From Rhodococcus opacus (lineage in GTDB: Bacteria; Actinomycetota; Actinomycetes; Mycobacteriales; Mycobacteriaceae), in contig NZ_JAAXPA010000038.1 in NCBI RefSeq assembly GCF_012396235.1, forward strand, positions 1 to 64,000: a stretch of 64,000 nucleotides of DNA, written 5' to 3'. Both the position numbers and the translations under genes were made by a program. Of the stretch, positions 52,555 to 63,660 are shown piece by piece. The notes beneath the pieces were generated by a model. The model had not been told where the DNA came from and ran no database searches. It was given only the letters and a program-made list of their open reading frames with translations. Each line of letters opens with the position of its first letter. Position 1 is the first letter of the stretch.

Positions 52555-53860
52555 CGAGCGAATCGGCGCATCGCGCTATCGGTGTGGCCGTCCTCGGCCT
52601 CGGCAACGTCGGGAGCGAGGTCGTGCGCATCCTGCGGGAGCACAGCGAAGACCTCGAGGCTCGCGTCGGTGCCCCGCTGGAACTGCGCGGAGTGGCCGTG
52701 CGCCGCCCCGGCAAGGACCGCGGAATTCCCGAGGAGTTGCAGACCACCGACGCGGAGTCACTCGTGGCCCGCGACGACGTCGACCTCGTCGTCGAGGTGA
52801 TCGGCGGCATGGACCTGCCCCGCAAGCTGATCCTCTCGGCGCTCAACTCCGGCAAGTCCGTCGTCACCGCCAACAAGGCGCTGCTCGCCGATCACACGGG
52901 TGAACTGGCCGAGGCCGCGGAACTGCACAACGTCGACCTCTACTTCGAGGCCGCCGTGGCCGGCGCGATCCCCGTGATCCGCCCGCTCATCCAGTCCCTC
53001 GCCGGTGACCGGGTGAACAAGGTCGCCGGAATCGTGAACGGAACCACCAACTTCATCCTGTCGGCGATGGACGAGACCGGCGCGGACTACGCCGCGACCC
53101 TCGCCGAGGCCGGACGCCTGGGATACGCCGAGGCCGATCCGACCGCCGACGTGGAGGGCTACGACGCCGCCGCCAAGGCGGCGATCCTCGCGTCGATCGC
53201 ATTCCACACCCGGGTCACGGCCGCCGACGTGTACCGCGAGGGGATCTCCAAGATCACCGCGGCCGACCTGACGTCGGCTCGTGCACTCGACTGCACGATC
53301 AAGCTGCTGTCCATCTGCGAGCGGATCACCACCCCCGAGGGCAAGGAGCGGATCTCCGCGCGGGTCTACCCGGCGCTCGTGCCGCTGGAACATCCGCTGG
53401 CCTCGGTCAACGGTGCGTTCAACGCTGTCGTCGTCGAGGCGGAGAACGCCGGACGCCTGATGTTCTACGGGCAGGGCGCAGGCGGCGCCCCCACCGCGTC
53501 GGCCGTGATGGGCGACCTGGTGATGGCCGCGCGCAACAAGGTGAACGGTGGCCGCGGACCCCGCGAGTCCAAGTACGCCAAGCTGAAGATCGCGCCGATC
53601 GGCGACATCCCCACGCGCTACTACGTCAACATGCAGGTGACGGACAAGGCCGGGGTCCTGTCGGCGGTGGCTGCCGAATTCTCGCAGCACGGCGTCAGCA
53701 TCTCCACCGTGCGGCAGGAAGGCGCCGGCGACGGTGCCCGCCTCGTCGTCGTGACCCACGTCGCGACGGATTCTGCTCTGTCGGAAACCGTTGAGGCACT
53801 GAGCAAACTCGAATTCGTCACCGCTGTGACCAGCGTGCTGCGACTGGAAGGCACCGAACA

Positions 53861-53864
<4 letters not shown>
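52551..53864 (+). CDS. hom: Homoserine dehydrogenase
   Basis: A 437-residue enzyme that reduces aspartate semialdehyde to homoserine. NAD(P) loop [17 protein letters not shown], catalytic domain [18 protein letters not shown] and [19 protein letters not shown] with the catalytic lysine, and a C-terminal ACT domain ([20 protein letters not shown]) that gives threonine feedback control in this group. GTG start overlaps lysA by four bases; ATGA overlap into thrC. Confidence 0.97.
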
Positions 53865-55932
<2,068 letters not shown>

Positions 55933-55936
55933 CACG

Positions 55937-55964
55937 CCGTAGGGGCGTCTCCTTGCCCCTACGG
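55937..55964 (+). terminator. Terminator after thrB
   Basis: Perfect 10-bp arms CCGTAGGGGC and GCCCCTACGG around an 8-base loop, followed by TCGTT. It separates the argS-thrB operon from rho. Confidence 0.8.
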
Positions 55965-56260
55965 TCGTTCACAGCTATCCTGGGCAATGTCCGTACATCG
56001 TGCGCATCAGACGCCGGTGCTTCACCAGGGCAATTACTCCAGGTCAATCGGGGTTGACGGCTCCTGGCACGATCCTCCGCACTATCTGTCGTGTAGGGAT
56101 TGCGAGTACGCGCCTGTTTCAAAGGTGATGTGATGGCGGGCAAGCCGGCAGTTCTTCACATGCAACTACGTACGGCACATCCGAATTCGGTATTCGAAAC
56201 CGAATTACGGGACGAACCCTCGACTCTGCGCAGCGCGAGTGAGGGAAGGAAAGGACCTCC
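55965..56260 (+). other. rho upstream region, no gene seen
   Basis: About 300 bases with lower GC than the surroundings and no coding frame with good features. It holds TTGACG at 56054 with no well-spaced -10, and GGAAAGGA before the rho GTG. A long rho leader is usual in bacteria and often part of rho autoregulation; no hairpin strong enough to name is seen. Confidence 0.5.
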
Positions 56261-58381
56261 GTGACCGATACGGACCTCATCGCCGCTCCTGTGCGCGCCT
56301 CCTCGGTGGATACCGTTGGCGCGCAGGCAGGCGACTCTTCACAGGCGTCATCGACCGCACCCGGCACCGGTGCCGTGACAGCCTCCACCAAGCGCGCCGA
56401 GGCGCGCCGGGGTGCCGGGCTGTCCGGAATGGTGCTCACCGAGCTCCGCACTCTCGCAGGTGAGCTGGGCATCAAGGGCATTTCGGGGATGCGCAAGGGC
56501 GACCTGATCGCCGCGATCAAGGAGCGTCAGGGCGGCACTTCCGCCCCGGCCGCTGCCGCGACCGAAGCCGCTCCCCGGACCCGGGCCACGCGCGCGAAGC
56601 GCGAACAGTCCGCTCAGACCGAACTCGAAGTGACTCCGCAGGCGGAGACCACGGAGAAGACCGCCGAGCCCAAGTCGGCCGAACCCGCGACGGGCGACGG
56701 CGCAGCCGCCGACTCCGACACCGCCGAAGGCGGCCGTCGCGGGCGTCAGCGCCGCGGATCCGCGCGTCGGGCAGGCGCACCCGAGCAGGGTGACCAGGGC
56801 GGCAACGCTCAGGACACCGCCTCGGCGAATGCCACCGACACGCAGCAGGCCGAGCGCAAGCAGGCCGACGACCGTCAGGATTCCGCCGAGAAGCCGGCCA
56901 AGCAGGACGGGGCCGGCGAACAGGGCGGCGACCGCAGCCGACGTGAGCGGGGCGGCGACCGCGGTGATCGTGGCGACACTCGTGGTGACCGCGGCGACCG
57001 CGGTGACCGGGGCGACCGCGGTGACCGGGGCGATCGCGGTGACCGGGGCGATCGCGACAACCGTGGCGACCGCAGCCAGGGCAGCAACGGCCCGCGCACC
57101 AACGACAACCGCCCGAGCGACGACGAGGAAGGCGGTCGCGGACGCCGCGGACGTCGCTTCCGCGAACGCCGTCGTGGACGCGACCGCGGCGAAGGCGGCG
57201 GCGGTGACGCCCGCGAGACCGAGATCCGCGAGGACGACGTCCTGCAGCCGGTCGCCGGCATCCTGGACGTCCTCGACAACTACGCGTTCGTGCGGACCTC
57301 CGGCTACCTGGCCGGACCGAACGACGTCTACGTGTCGATGAACCTGATCCGCAAGAACGGTCTCCGCCGCGGCGACGCCATCACCGGCGCCGTCCGGGTC
57401 GGACGCGAAGGCGAGCAGGGCAACCAGCGCCAGAAGTTCAACCCGCTGGTCCGCATCGACACCGTCAACGGTGGCGACGTGGAAGCGGCCAAGAAGCGCC
57501 CCGAGTTCGGCAAGCTCACCCCGCTGTACCCGAATCAGCGGCTGCGTCTGGAGACGACGCCGAACATCTTGACGACGCGTGTCATCGACCTGGTGATGCC
57601 GATCGGCAAGGGACAGCGTGCGCTGATCGTGAGCCCGCCGAAGGCCGGTAAGACCAGCGTTCTGCAGGCCATCGCCAACGCCATCGCGACCAACAACCCC
57701 GAGTGCTACCTCATGGTCGTGCTGGTCGACGAGCGTCCCGAAGAGGTCACCGACATGCAGCGTTCGGTGAAGGGCGAGGTCATCTCCTCGACCTTCGACC
57801 GTCCGCCGGGAGACCACACCTCGGTCGCCGAGCTGGCCATCGAGCGTGCGAAGCGTCTGGTGGAGGCGGGCAAGGACGTCGTCGTCCTCCTCGACTCGAT
57901 CACCCGCCTCGGCCGTGCGTACAACAACTCGTCGCCGGCCTCGGGACGCATCCTCTCCGGTGGTGTCGACTCGACCGCGCTGTATCCGCCGAAGCGTTTC
58001 CTCGGTGCTGCGCGCAACATCGAGAACGGCGGTTCGCTCACGATCATCGCGACGGCCATGGTCGAGACCGGTTCCACCGGCGACACCGTGATCTTCGAGG
58101 AGTTCAAGGGCACCGGTAACGCCGAGCTGAAGCTCGACCGCAAGATCGCGGAACGTCGTGTGTTCCCGGCCGTGGACGTGAACCCGTCGGGTACGCGTAA
58201 GGACGAGCTGCTGCTCAGCCCGGACGAGGCGGCGGTGCTGCACAAGCTCCGGCGCGTGCTCTCGGGTCTCGACTCGCACCAGGCCATCGATCTGCTGATC
58301 GACCGCCTCAAGAAGAGCAAGAGCAACATCGAATTCCTCATGCAGGTGTCGAAGACTGCTCCGGGCGCGATCGACGACTGA
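56261..58381 (+). CDS. rho: Transcription termination factor Rho (with large actinobacterial insert)
   Basis: A 706-residue Rho hexameric RNA helicase. The Rho N domain (LSGMVLTELRTLAGELGI, with GISGMRKGDLIAAIKE) is split from the RNA-binding cold-shock-like domain (DVLQPVAGILDVLDNYAFVR) by a charged insert of about 220 residues, including an Arg-Gly-Asp repeat. The motor has Walker A SPPKAGKTSVLQ (K464), VVLVDERPEEVTDMQRSV, LLDSITRLGRAYNN (Walker B) and the Q-loop region ALYPPKRFLGAARNIE. The insert is known in high-GC actinobacteria and aids RNA binding. GTG start with GGAAAGGA upstream. Confidence 0.97.
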   Translation: MTDTDLIAAPVRASSVDTVGAQAGDSSQASSTAPGTGAVTASTKRAEARRGAGLSGMVLTELRTLAGELGIKGISGMRKGDLIAAIKERQGGTSAPAAAATEAAPRTRATRAKREQSAQTELEVTPQAETTEKTAEPKSAEPATGDGAAADSDTAEGGRRGRQRRGSARRAGAPEQGDQGGNAQDTASANATDTQQAERKQADDRQDSAEKPAKQDGAGEQGGDRSRRERGGDRGDRGDTRGDRGDRGDRGDRGDRGDRGDRGDRDNRGDRSQGSNGPRTNDNRPSDDEEGGRGRRGRRFRERRRGRDRGEGGGGDARETEIREDDVLQPVAGILDVLDNYAFVRTSGYLAGPNDVYVSMNLIRKNGLRRGDAITGAVRVGREGEQGNQRQKFNPLVRIDTVNGGDVEAAKKRPEFGKLTPLYPNQRLRLETTPNILTTRVIDLVMPIGKGQRALIVSPPKAGKTSVLQAIANAIATNNPECYLMVVLVDERPEEVTDMQRSVKGEVISSTFDRPPGDHTSVAELAIERAKRLVEAGKDVVVLLDSITRLGRAYNNSSPASGRILSGGVDSTALYPPKRFLGAARNIENGGSLTIIATAMVETGSTGDTVIFEEFKGTGNAELKLDRKIAERRVFPAVDVNPSGTRKDELLLSPDEAAVLHKLRRVLSGLDSHQAIDLLIDRLKKSKSNIEFLMQVSKTAPGAIDD
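56949..57074 (+). repeat. In-frame repeat coding Arg-Gly-Asp in rho
   Basis: Nine-base units of the form CGNGGNGAY, about twelve with minor breaks, coding (RGD)n from REGGDRGD-like to NRGDRSQ. Codons vary at third positions, so selection is at the protein level. Not a CRISPR array. Confidence 0.85.
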
Positions 58382-58393
58382 TCTCGACCCGAC

Positions 58394-58434
58394 GCGGGGC
58401 CCGGCGACTCTCGGTCGCCGGGCCCCGCTGTTTT
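58394..58434 (+). terminator. Intrinsic terminator after rho
   Basis: Perfect 14-bp arms GCGGGGCCCGGCGA and TCGCCGGGCCCCGC with a 7-base loop, followed by TGTTTT. Strong Rho-independent terminator 12 bases after the rho stop. Confidence 0.9.
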
Positions 58435-58503
58435 CCCTCGGGAACCACCGTGGAACAAAACGCGGACCACCCGCGTTGACCACACCGCAAGCACAAATGC
58501 CGA

Positions 58504-58534
58504 TTGGGATCGCGAACCTGCGATCTGGCATACT
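58504..58534 (+). promoter_or_regulatory. Probable rpmE promoter
   Basis: TTGGGA at 58504 and CATACT at 58529 with 19 bases between them, 74 bases upstream of rpmE and downstream of the rho terminator. A modest match; spacing is long. Confidence 0.4.
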
Positions 58535-58607
58535 GAGCGGCTGAGTCCGGTTCCGGTTCACGTCTTCGAACGGCGAAGGCGACCCGGCGACCATTGAAAG
58601 GGACACC

Positions 58608-58850
58608 ATGAAGTCAGGCATTCACCCCAACTACGTGGCCACCACCGTGGTCTGCGGTTGCGGAAACACCTTCGAGACCCACAGCACCAAGGAGACCGGG
58701 CGTATCAACGTCGAGGTCTGCTCGCAGTGCCACCCGTTCTACACCGGCAAGCAGAAGATCCTCGACACCGGTGGACGTGTCGCCCGCTTCGAGGCTCGCT
58801 ACGGCAAGCGCGCCGGCAAGGGCGCAGCCAAGGAATCTGCAGAGTCCTAG
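58608..58850 (+). CDS. rpmE: 50S ribosomal protein L31, zinc-binding form
   Basis: An 80-residue L31: [20 protein letters not shown], then [28 protein letters not shown] (broken here for length) and a basic tail. The cysteine pairs C-G-C and C-S-Q-C form the zinc ribbon, so this is the C+ form replaced by a C- paralogue when zinc is short. AAGGGA is upstream. It has its own promoter and terminator. Confidence 0.97.
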   Translation: MKSGIHPNYVATTVVCGCGNTFETHSTKETGRINVEVCSQCHPFYTGKQKILDTGGRVARFEARYGKRAGKGAAKESAES

Positions 58851-58857
58851 CTGTTCC

Positions 58858-58904
58858 GCCGACGCCCGTCCTGCGATAATTGCAGGCCGGGCGTCGGCTT
58901 TTTT
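58858..58904 (+). terminator. Intrinsic terminator after rpmE
   Basis: Outer arms GCCGACGCCCG and CGGGCGTCGGC, an inner CCTGC/GCAGG stem with a 7-base loop, then six T. Textbook Rho-independent terminator. It ends 38 bases before prfA. Confidence 0.95.
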
Positions 58905-58942
58905 GTGCCCATTCCCGAAAGAAACGCAGAGCGGAGCGAATC

Positions 58943-60022
58943 ATGGCAGGGACCACCCAGCCGTCGGCCATCGACGACATCCTGGCCGAACATGCCGGCC
59001 TGGAGCAGCAGTTGGCGGACCCGGCCCTGCACAACGACGCTTCCGCGGCCCGCAAGGCGGGCAAGCGATTCGCCGAGCTCGCGCCGATCATGGCGACGTA
59101 CACCAGGCTCAAGTCGGCGCAGGACGATCTGGATGCCGCGCGCGAACTCGCCGCCGACGACTCCAGCTTTGCCGCCGAGGTACCCGAACTCGAGGCGCAG
59201 GTCCTGGAACTCGACAAGACCCTCACCGACCTTCTGGCCCCCCGCGACCCGCACGACGGTGACGACGTGGTGCTCGAGGTGAAGTCGGGGGAGGGCGGCG
59301 AGGAATCCGCGCTGTTCGCCTCCGATCTGGCCCGGATGTACGTCCGGTACGCCGAGCGGCACGGCTGGCGTGTCGAGATCCTCGACGCGACCGTGTCCGA
59401 TCTGGGCGGATACAAGGACGCGACGCTGTCGATCAAGTCGAAGGGCGATGTGCGTGACGGGGTCTGGGCGCGACTGAAGTTCGAGGGCGGTGTCCACCGC
59501 GTGCAGCGCGTGCCCGTCACGGAATCGCAGGGACGCGTCCACACGTCCGCCGCCGGTATCCTCATCTACCCGGAACCGGAAGAAGTCGAGGAGGTGCAGA
59601 TCGACGAAACCGATCTGCGCATCGACGTCTACCGCTCCTCGGGCAAGGGTGGTCAGGGTGTCAACACCACCGACTCCGCGGTCCGGATCACGCACCTGCC
59701 CACCGGAATCGTCGTGACCTGCCAGAACGAGCGCTCACAGCTGCAGAACAAGGCCCGCGCCATGCAGGTGCTGGCCGCGCGGCTGCAGGCCGCCGCCGAG
59801 GAAGCCGCGGATGCCGAGGCGTCGGCGGGCAGGCAGAGCCAGGTGCGCACCGTCGACCGTTCGGAGCGCATCCGCACCTACAACTTCCCGGAGAACCGCA
59901 TCACCGATCACCGGATCGGTTTCAAGTCCCACAACCTGGACGCGGTCCTGGACGGCGAACTCGACGCCCTGCTGGACGCCCTGGGCAAGTCGGACCGTGA
60001 GGCGAGGCTCGCCGCGGAGTAA
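58943..60022 (+). CDS. prfA: Peptide chain release factor 1
   Basis: A 359-residue class I release factor for UAA and UAG. The catalytic GGQ is in [18 protein letters not shown] (about residue 236-238) and the stop-codon-recognition PxT is PVT in [12 protein letters not shown], the RF1 form. The ATG at 58943 has CGGAGCG upstream. prmC, the enzyme that methylates the GGQ glutamine, follows 53 bases later. Confidence 0.97.
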   Translation: MAGTTQPSAIDDILAEHAGLEQQLADPALHNDASAARKAGKRFAELAPIMATYTRLKSAQDDLDAARELAADDSSFAAEVPELEAQVLELDKTLTDLLAPRDPHDGDDVVLEVKSGEGGEESALFASDLARMYVRYAERHGWRVEILDATVSDLGGYKDATLSIKSKGDVRDGVWARLKFEGGVHRVQRVPVTESQGRVHTSAAGILIYPEPEEVEEVQIDETDLRIDVYRSSGKGGQGVNTTDSAVRITHLPTGIVVTCQNERSQLQNKARAMQVLAARLQAAAEEAADAEASAGRQSQVRTVDRSERIRTYNFPENRITDHRIGFKSHNLDAVLDGELDALLDALGKSDREARLAAE

Positions 60023-60075
60023 CCGCGAAGCGGGACCGCGCCACCGGACGGCGAGCCGCGTGGCAGTCTGTACCT

Positions 60076-61005
60076 GTGAGTCGCCTTCCTCTTCGCCTGG
60101 CCCTGATCGACGCAACCGCGCAACTCGACGAGGCCGGGGTGCGTAGCTCCCGTGCGGATGCCGAACTGCTCGCGGCCCACCTGCTGGGGGTGGAGCGGAC
60201 CCGGCTCGGCCTCGTCCCGCTGGTCGACGAGTCGGTGATCGACGCCTACAAGAAGATGGTCGACCAGCGCGCCAAGCGGATTCCGTTGCAGTACATCCTC
60301 GGTACCGCCGCGATGGGGGACATCGACATCGAGGTCGGCCCCGGGGTCTTCGTGCCGCGTCCCGAGACGGAACTGCTGCTCGGCTGGGCGCTCGCGTTCC
60401 TCGGAAGCTGCGATCAGCATCCGCCGGTGGTCCTCGACCTGTGCACCGGGTCGGGCGCGCTCGCGCTCGCGATCGCCAATGCCCGCCCCGACGCCGTCGT
60501 GCACGCCGTCGAACTCGAACCGCACGCTCTCGCGTGGGCCCGGCGCAACGCCGATGCCCGCGAACAGGCAGGTGACGCACCGATCCGGTTGTATCAGGGC
60601 GACGTGACCGATCGGACGTTGCTGGCCGGGCTCGAAGGCGGCGTCGACCTGATCGTGGCGAACCCGCCGTACATCCCGGAAGGTGTCGAGCTCGAACCCG
60701 AGGTGGCCGACCACGATCCGCACAGCGCGCTGTTCGCCGGACCGGACGGTCTGTCGGTCATCAAGCCGATGATCTCGAACGTCGCGCGCTGGTTGCGGAT
60801 CGGGGGAGCGGTCGGCATCGAGCACGACGACTCCAACGGGTCCGACGTGGCGGCACTGTTCGCGTCCCGCCGGGTGTTCGGCGAGGTCGCGGAGCACCCG
60901 GACCTCGCCGGCAAGCCGCGCTTCGTGGTCGCCCGGCGCGTCGCAACGGATATCGAGGCGCAGCGTGCAGGGGCCGTCGCCGAGGGTGAAAGAATGGGCG
61001 GGTGA
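60076..61005 (+). CDS. prmC: Release factor glutamine methyltransferase
   Basis: A 309-residue AdoMet-dependent methyltransferase that modifies the GGQ glutamine of release factors. N-terminal helical domain (SSRADAELLAAHLLG), FVPRPETELLLGWAL, AdoMet loop VVLDLCTGSGALALAIA and the substrate motif NPPY (196-199) in IVANPPYIPEGVE. GTG start. Four-base overlap with the next gene. Confidence 0.95.
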   Translation: MSRLPLRLALIDATAQLDEAGVRSSRADAELLAAHLLGVERTRLGLVPLVDESVIDAYKKMVDQRAKRIPLQYILGTAAMGDIDIEVGPGVFVPRPETELLLGWALAFLGSCDQHPPVVLDLCTGSGALALAIANARPDAVVHAVELEPHALAWARRNADAREQAGDAPIRLYQGDVTDRTLLAGLEGGVDLIVANPPYIPEGVELEPEVADHDPHSALFAGPDGLSVIKPMISNVARWLRIGGAVGIEHDDSNGSDVAALFASRRVFGEVAEHPDLAGKPRFVVARRVATDIEAQRAGAVAEGERMGG

Positions 61006-61658
61006 GTACCGTTTACGACTGTGGCCTTCCCGATTCACGCTCCGCCGGAATGAGTGCGGCCAAGAATGCGCTGAAGGCCGGGCGGCTCGTCGTGCTCCCC
61101 ACGGACACGCTGTACGGAATCGGCGCGGACGCATTCGACAGCGAGGCTGTCGCCGCCCTCCTGCGGGCCAAGGGTCGCGGACGCGACATGCCGGTTCCCG
61201 TGCTCGTCGGCTCGTGGAACACGATCGACGGCCTGGTGTACAGCGTCCGCCCGCAGACGCGCGACCTCATCCGGGCGTTCTGGCCGGGCGGGCTGAGTCT
61301 CGTTGTGGAACAAGCGCCTTCGCTGGCGTGGGATCTCGGCGACACCCGGGGCACGGTCATGCTGCGCATGCCGCTGCACCCCGTCGCCCTCGAACTGTTG
61401 CGTGAAGTCGGACCGCTGGCGGTGTCGAGCGCGAACGTCTCCGGGCAGCCGCCCGCGACGACGGTCGAGGAGGCGCGCGAGCAACTCGGCGGATCGGCGA
61501 GCGTGTACCTCGACGGTGGTCGGGCCGAGCAGGGGCAGGCATCGACGATCGTCGACCTCACCGGCGCGACCCCCCGGATCCTGCGTGAAGGTGCCGTGCC
61601 CACCGGCGATGTCGCCGACGTGCTCGGAGTGACGGCGAAGAGCCTGTCCGCCCAGTGA
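61002..61658 (+). CDS. tsaC: L-threonylcarbamoyladenylate synthase
   Basis: A 218-residue Sua5/YrdC-domain protein that makes threonylcarbamoyl-AMP from threonine, bicarbonate and ATP for t6A37 of tRNA. Marks: GRLVVLPTDTLYGIGADAF, PVPVLVGSW, FWPGGLSLVVEQAP, LRMPLHPVALELL and PLAVSSANVSGQPPATT. It lacks the extra Sua5 domain, so it is of the short type. GTG start overlapping prmC; GTGA overlap into wecA. The gene order is that of mycobacteria. Confidence 0.95.
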   Translation: MSTVYDCGLPDSRSAGMSAAKNALKAGRLVVLPTDTLYGIGADAFDSEAVAALLRAKGRGRDMPVPVLVGSWNTIDGLVYSVRPQTRDLIRAFWPGGLSLVVEQAPSLAWDLGDTRGTVMLRMPLHPVALELLREVGPLAVSSANVSGQPPATTVEEAREQLGGSASVYLDGGRAEQGQASTIVDLTGATPRILREGAVPTGDVADVLGVTAKSLSAQ

Positions 61659-62836
61659 GTGCTGCCGAATCGGCCGGCGTGGCGCTGGCCCAAGCAGGTG
61701 GGGGCGCGGGTGTCCCGCTGCGTGAACTCCTGCTCGTCCTCTTCACCGCTGCGGTGGTCACCTACCTGGCCACCGGGGCCGTGCGGCTGTTCGCGCTCCG
61801 GTTCGGGGCGGTGGCGGTGCCGCGGGACCGCGACGTCCATGTCACTCCGACGCCCCGCCTCGGCGGGGTCGGCATGTATCTCGGCATGCTCGTCGCGTTG
61901 TTGTTCGCGCAGCAGCTACCCGCCCTGACCAGGGGATTCGAGTTCACCTCCGACATTCCCGCGGCCCTGGTCTCGGGGTTCGTGATCGTGCTGGTGGGGG
62001 TGGTCGACGACCGGTGGGGCCTGGACGCGCTCACCAAGTTCGTCGGCCAGGTCACCGCGGCGGGGATCCTCGTCGTGATGGGGGTGAGCTGGTTCATCAT
62101 CTATATGCCGTTCGGGGACGGCAGCACCGTCATCCTCGACCAGCTCCAGGCCGGTCTCGTCACGGTGGGTGTCGCGGTCGTGATGGTGAACGCCATGAAC
62201 TTCGTCGACGGCCTCGACGGTCTCGCGGCGGGCCTCGGTCTGATCTCCTCGCTCGCGATCTGCGTGTTCTCGGTGGGGCTTCTGCACGATCAGGGCGGCG
62301 ACGTCAGCGCGTATCCGCCCGCGCTGATCGCCGCGGCGCTGGCGGGTGCGTGTCTCGGATTCCTGCCGCACAACTTCCAGCCCGCCAAGATCTTCATGGG
62401 CGACTCCGGCTCCATGCTGATCGGCCTGATGCTCGCGGCCATCTCCACCAGCGCGTCCGGCCGCATCCCGCTGACCGCATACGGCACCCGCGACCTGCTC
62501 GGACTTCTCTCTCCGCTGCTCCTCGTCGGTGCCGTCATGTTCATCCCGATCCTCGACCTGCTGCTCGCCGTGGTCCGGCGTACCCGTGCGGGGGTGAGCC
62601 CGTTCAGTCCCGACAAGATGCACCTCCACCACCGGCTCCTGCAGATCGGGCACTCGCACCGTCGCGTCGTGCTGCTCATCTACTTGTGGGTCGGTGTCCT
62701 GGCGTTCGGCGCGGTCGGATCGGCCCTGTTCGACCGTCGCGTCGTCGTCCTCCTGGTTGCGGGAGGCCTCGTCTTCGCGCTGGTCGTCACGGCCGTCCCG
62801 TCGATTCGCGGACAGCAGCACGACCGTCGCGGCTGA
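61655..62836 (+). CDS. wecA: Polyprenyl-phosphate GlcNAc-1-phosphate transferase
   Basis: A 393-residue, about 11-segment membrane enzyme of the MraY/WecA family. It transfers GlcNAc-1-P to decaprenyl phosphate, the first step of the linker joining arabinogalactan to peptidoglycan in mycolate-containing bacteria. Marks: PTPRLGGVGMYLGML, VGVVDDRWGLDALTKF (Mg-binding DD), NAMNFVDGLDGLAAGLG, IFMGDSGSMLIGL and DKMHLHHRLLQIGHSHR, the HIHH-type loop. GTG start overlapping tsaC. The role in linker synthesis is from the known mycobacterial enzyme. Confidence 0.94.
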   Translation: MSAAESAGVALAQAGGGAGVPLRELLLVLFTAAVVTYLATGAVRLFALRFGAVAVPRDRDVHVTPTPRLGGVGMYLGMLVALLFAQQLPALTRGFEFTSDIPAALVSGFVIVLVGVVDDRWGLDALTKFVGQVTAAGILVVMGVSWFIIYMPFGDGSTVILDQLQAGLVTVGVAVVMVNAMNFVDGLDGLAAGLGLISSLAICVFSVGLLHDQGGDVSAYPPALIAAALAGACLGFLPHNFQPAKIFMGDSGSMLIGLMLAAISTSASGRIPLTAYGTRDLLGLLSPLLLVGAVMFIPILDLLLAVVRRTRAGVSPFSPDKMHLHHRLLQIGHSHRRVVLLIYLWVGVLAFGAVGSALFDRRVVVLLVAGGLVFALVVTAVPSIRGQQHDRRG

Positions 62837-62883
62837 CCGGAGGGTTGCGGCGGACCGGCGAAGATCCACTACCCTTGGCGACC

Positions 62884-63348
62884 GTGACGTTCACCCCCGC
62901 CTCCGCCCCTGATCACACCGCATCGTTGCGGGCTGCCGTCCGCTACGGAGTTCTCGGTCTGATCGCGCTGGCAGTGGTCGGTTCGATCATCGCGTTTCTC
63001 GTCGCGGGCAAGCCCGGTCTGTACGGCGCTCTTCTCGGTGCGGCAGTCGGGGGAGGGTTCATCCTGTGCACCGCACTGGGTGTGCTGTTCACCGCGAAAC
63101 TTCCGGCCTTGACGGCGGGAGCGGTACTGCTCGGTACGTGGTTGTTGAAGATGATCCTCGCGATCACGGTCCTGGCGATCCTCAAACCGCTCGACTTCTA
63201 CGACAAGACGGCATTGGTGCTGGTCATGGTGCTGTCGCTGGTGATCGTGCTGGGGGCGGAGACGTTCGGAGTGCTGGGAACCAAGGCGCCGTACGTCGAG
63301 CCCACGCCGTCGGACGACGCCGGATCGCCGGAATCGGACGATAAGTAG
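62884..63348 (+). CDS. AtpI-like small membrane protein
   Basis: A 154-residue protein with four hydrophobic segments (YGVLGLIALAVVGSIIAFLV, LYGALLGAAVGGGFILCTAL, AGAVLLGTWLLKMILAITVL and LVLVMVLSLVIVLGAETFGV) and an acidic tail. It stands just before atpB, where mycobacteria have Rv1303 and other bacteria atpI, so it probably aids ATP synthase ring assembly; sequence likeness to AtpI is slight. GTG at 62884 is chosen; there is no strong ribosome-binding site. Confidence 0.8.
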   Translation: MTFTPASAPDHTASLRAAVRYGVLGLIALAVVGSIIAFLVAGKPGLYGALLGAAVGGGFILCTALGVLFTAKLPALTAGAVLLGTWLLKMILAITVLAILKPLDFYDKTALVLVMVLSLVIVLGAETFGVLGTKAPYVEPTPSDDAGSPESDDK

Positions 63349-63660
63349 TACTACGAGATGTAGTAAAATTGAATCGACCCGGACCCCGTCTACACAACGT
63401 CGTAGATGACTTGCTAAGGTCTGGGTCAAGCGAGAGCAATGAGAGTGCGAGTAAGTTACTCGCCGGTATTGCATGCTTGTAGGTGGCCGCACTTTCAGGG
63501 CCGCCGAGTCGACGAGAGTCGCCGACACCGACAGACGCTGGACTCGAACAGTCCGCAGCAGCTGACGAATACGCGAGTCGAGCTTGTCGACTTGTTTGAT
63601 CGTCAATGTCCGATCGAACCGCAGTCAACGAAGGCTGCGGACCGACTACGGGAGAGAACG
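63349..63660 (+). other. Region upstream of atpB, no gene seen
   Basis: About 310 bases with several AT-rich stretches, among them GTAGTACTACGAGATGTAGTAAAATTG just after the previous stop (quoted in part: GTAGTACTAC is a perfect palindrome at 63346-63355) and TTGCTAAGG near 63411. It most likely carries the main promoter and the leader of the ATP synthase operon. GGGAGAG at 63650-63656 is the ribosome-binding site. Confidence 0.5.

Noticed and set aside
56949-57074. Short tandem repeats resembling a CRISPR or minisatellite
   Set aside because: The units are nine bases without spacers, in frame with rho and coding Arg-Gly-Asp; no cas genes are nearby.
56348-58621. A 757-codon leftward open frame with long Val-Ala and Ala-Thr runs
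   Set aside because: Antisense to rho; the runs are the complement of the RGD repeat.
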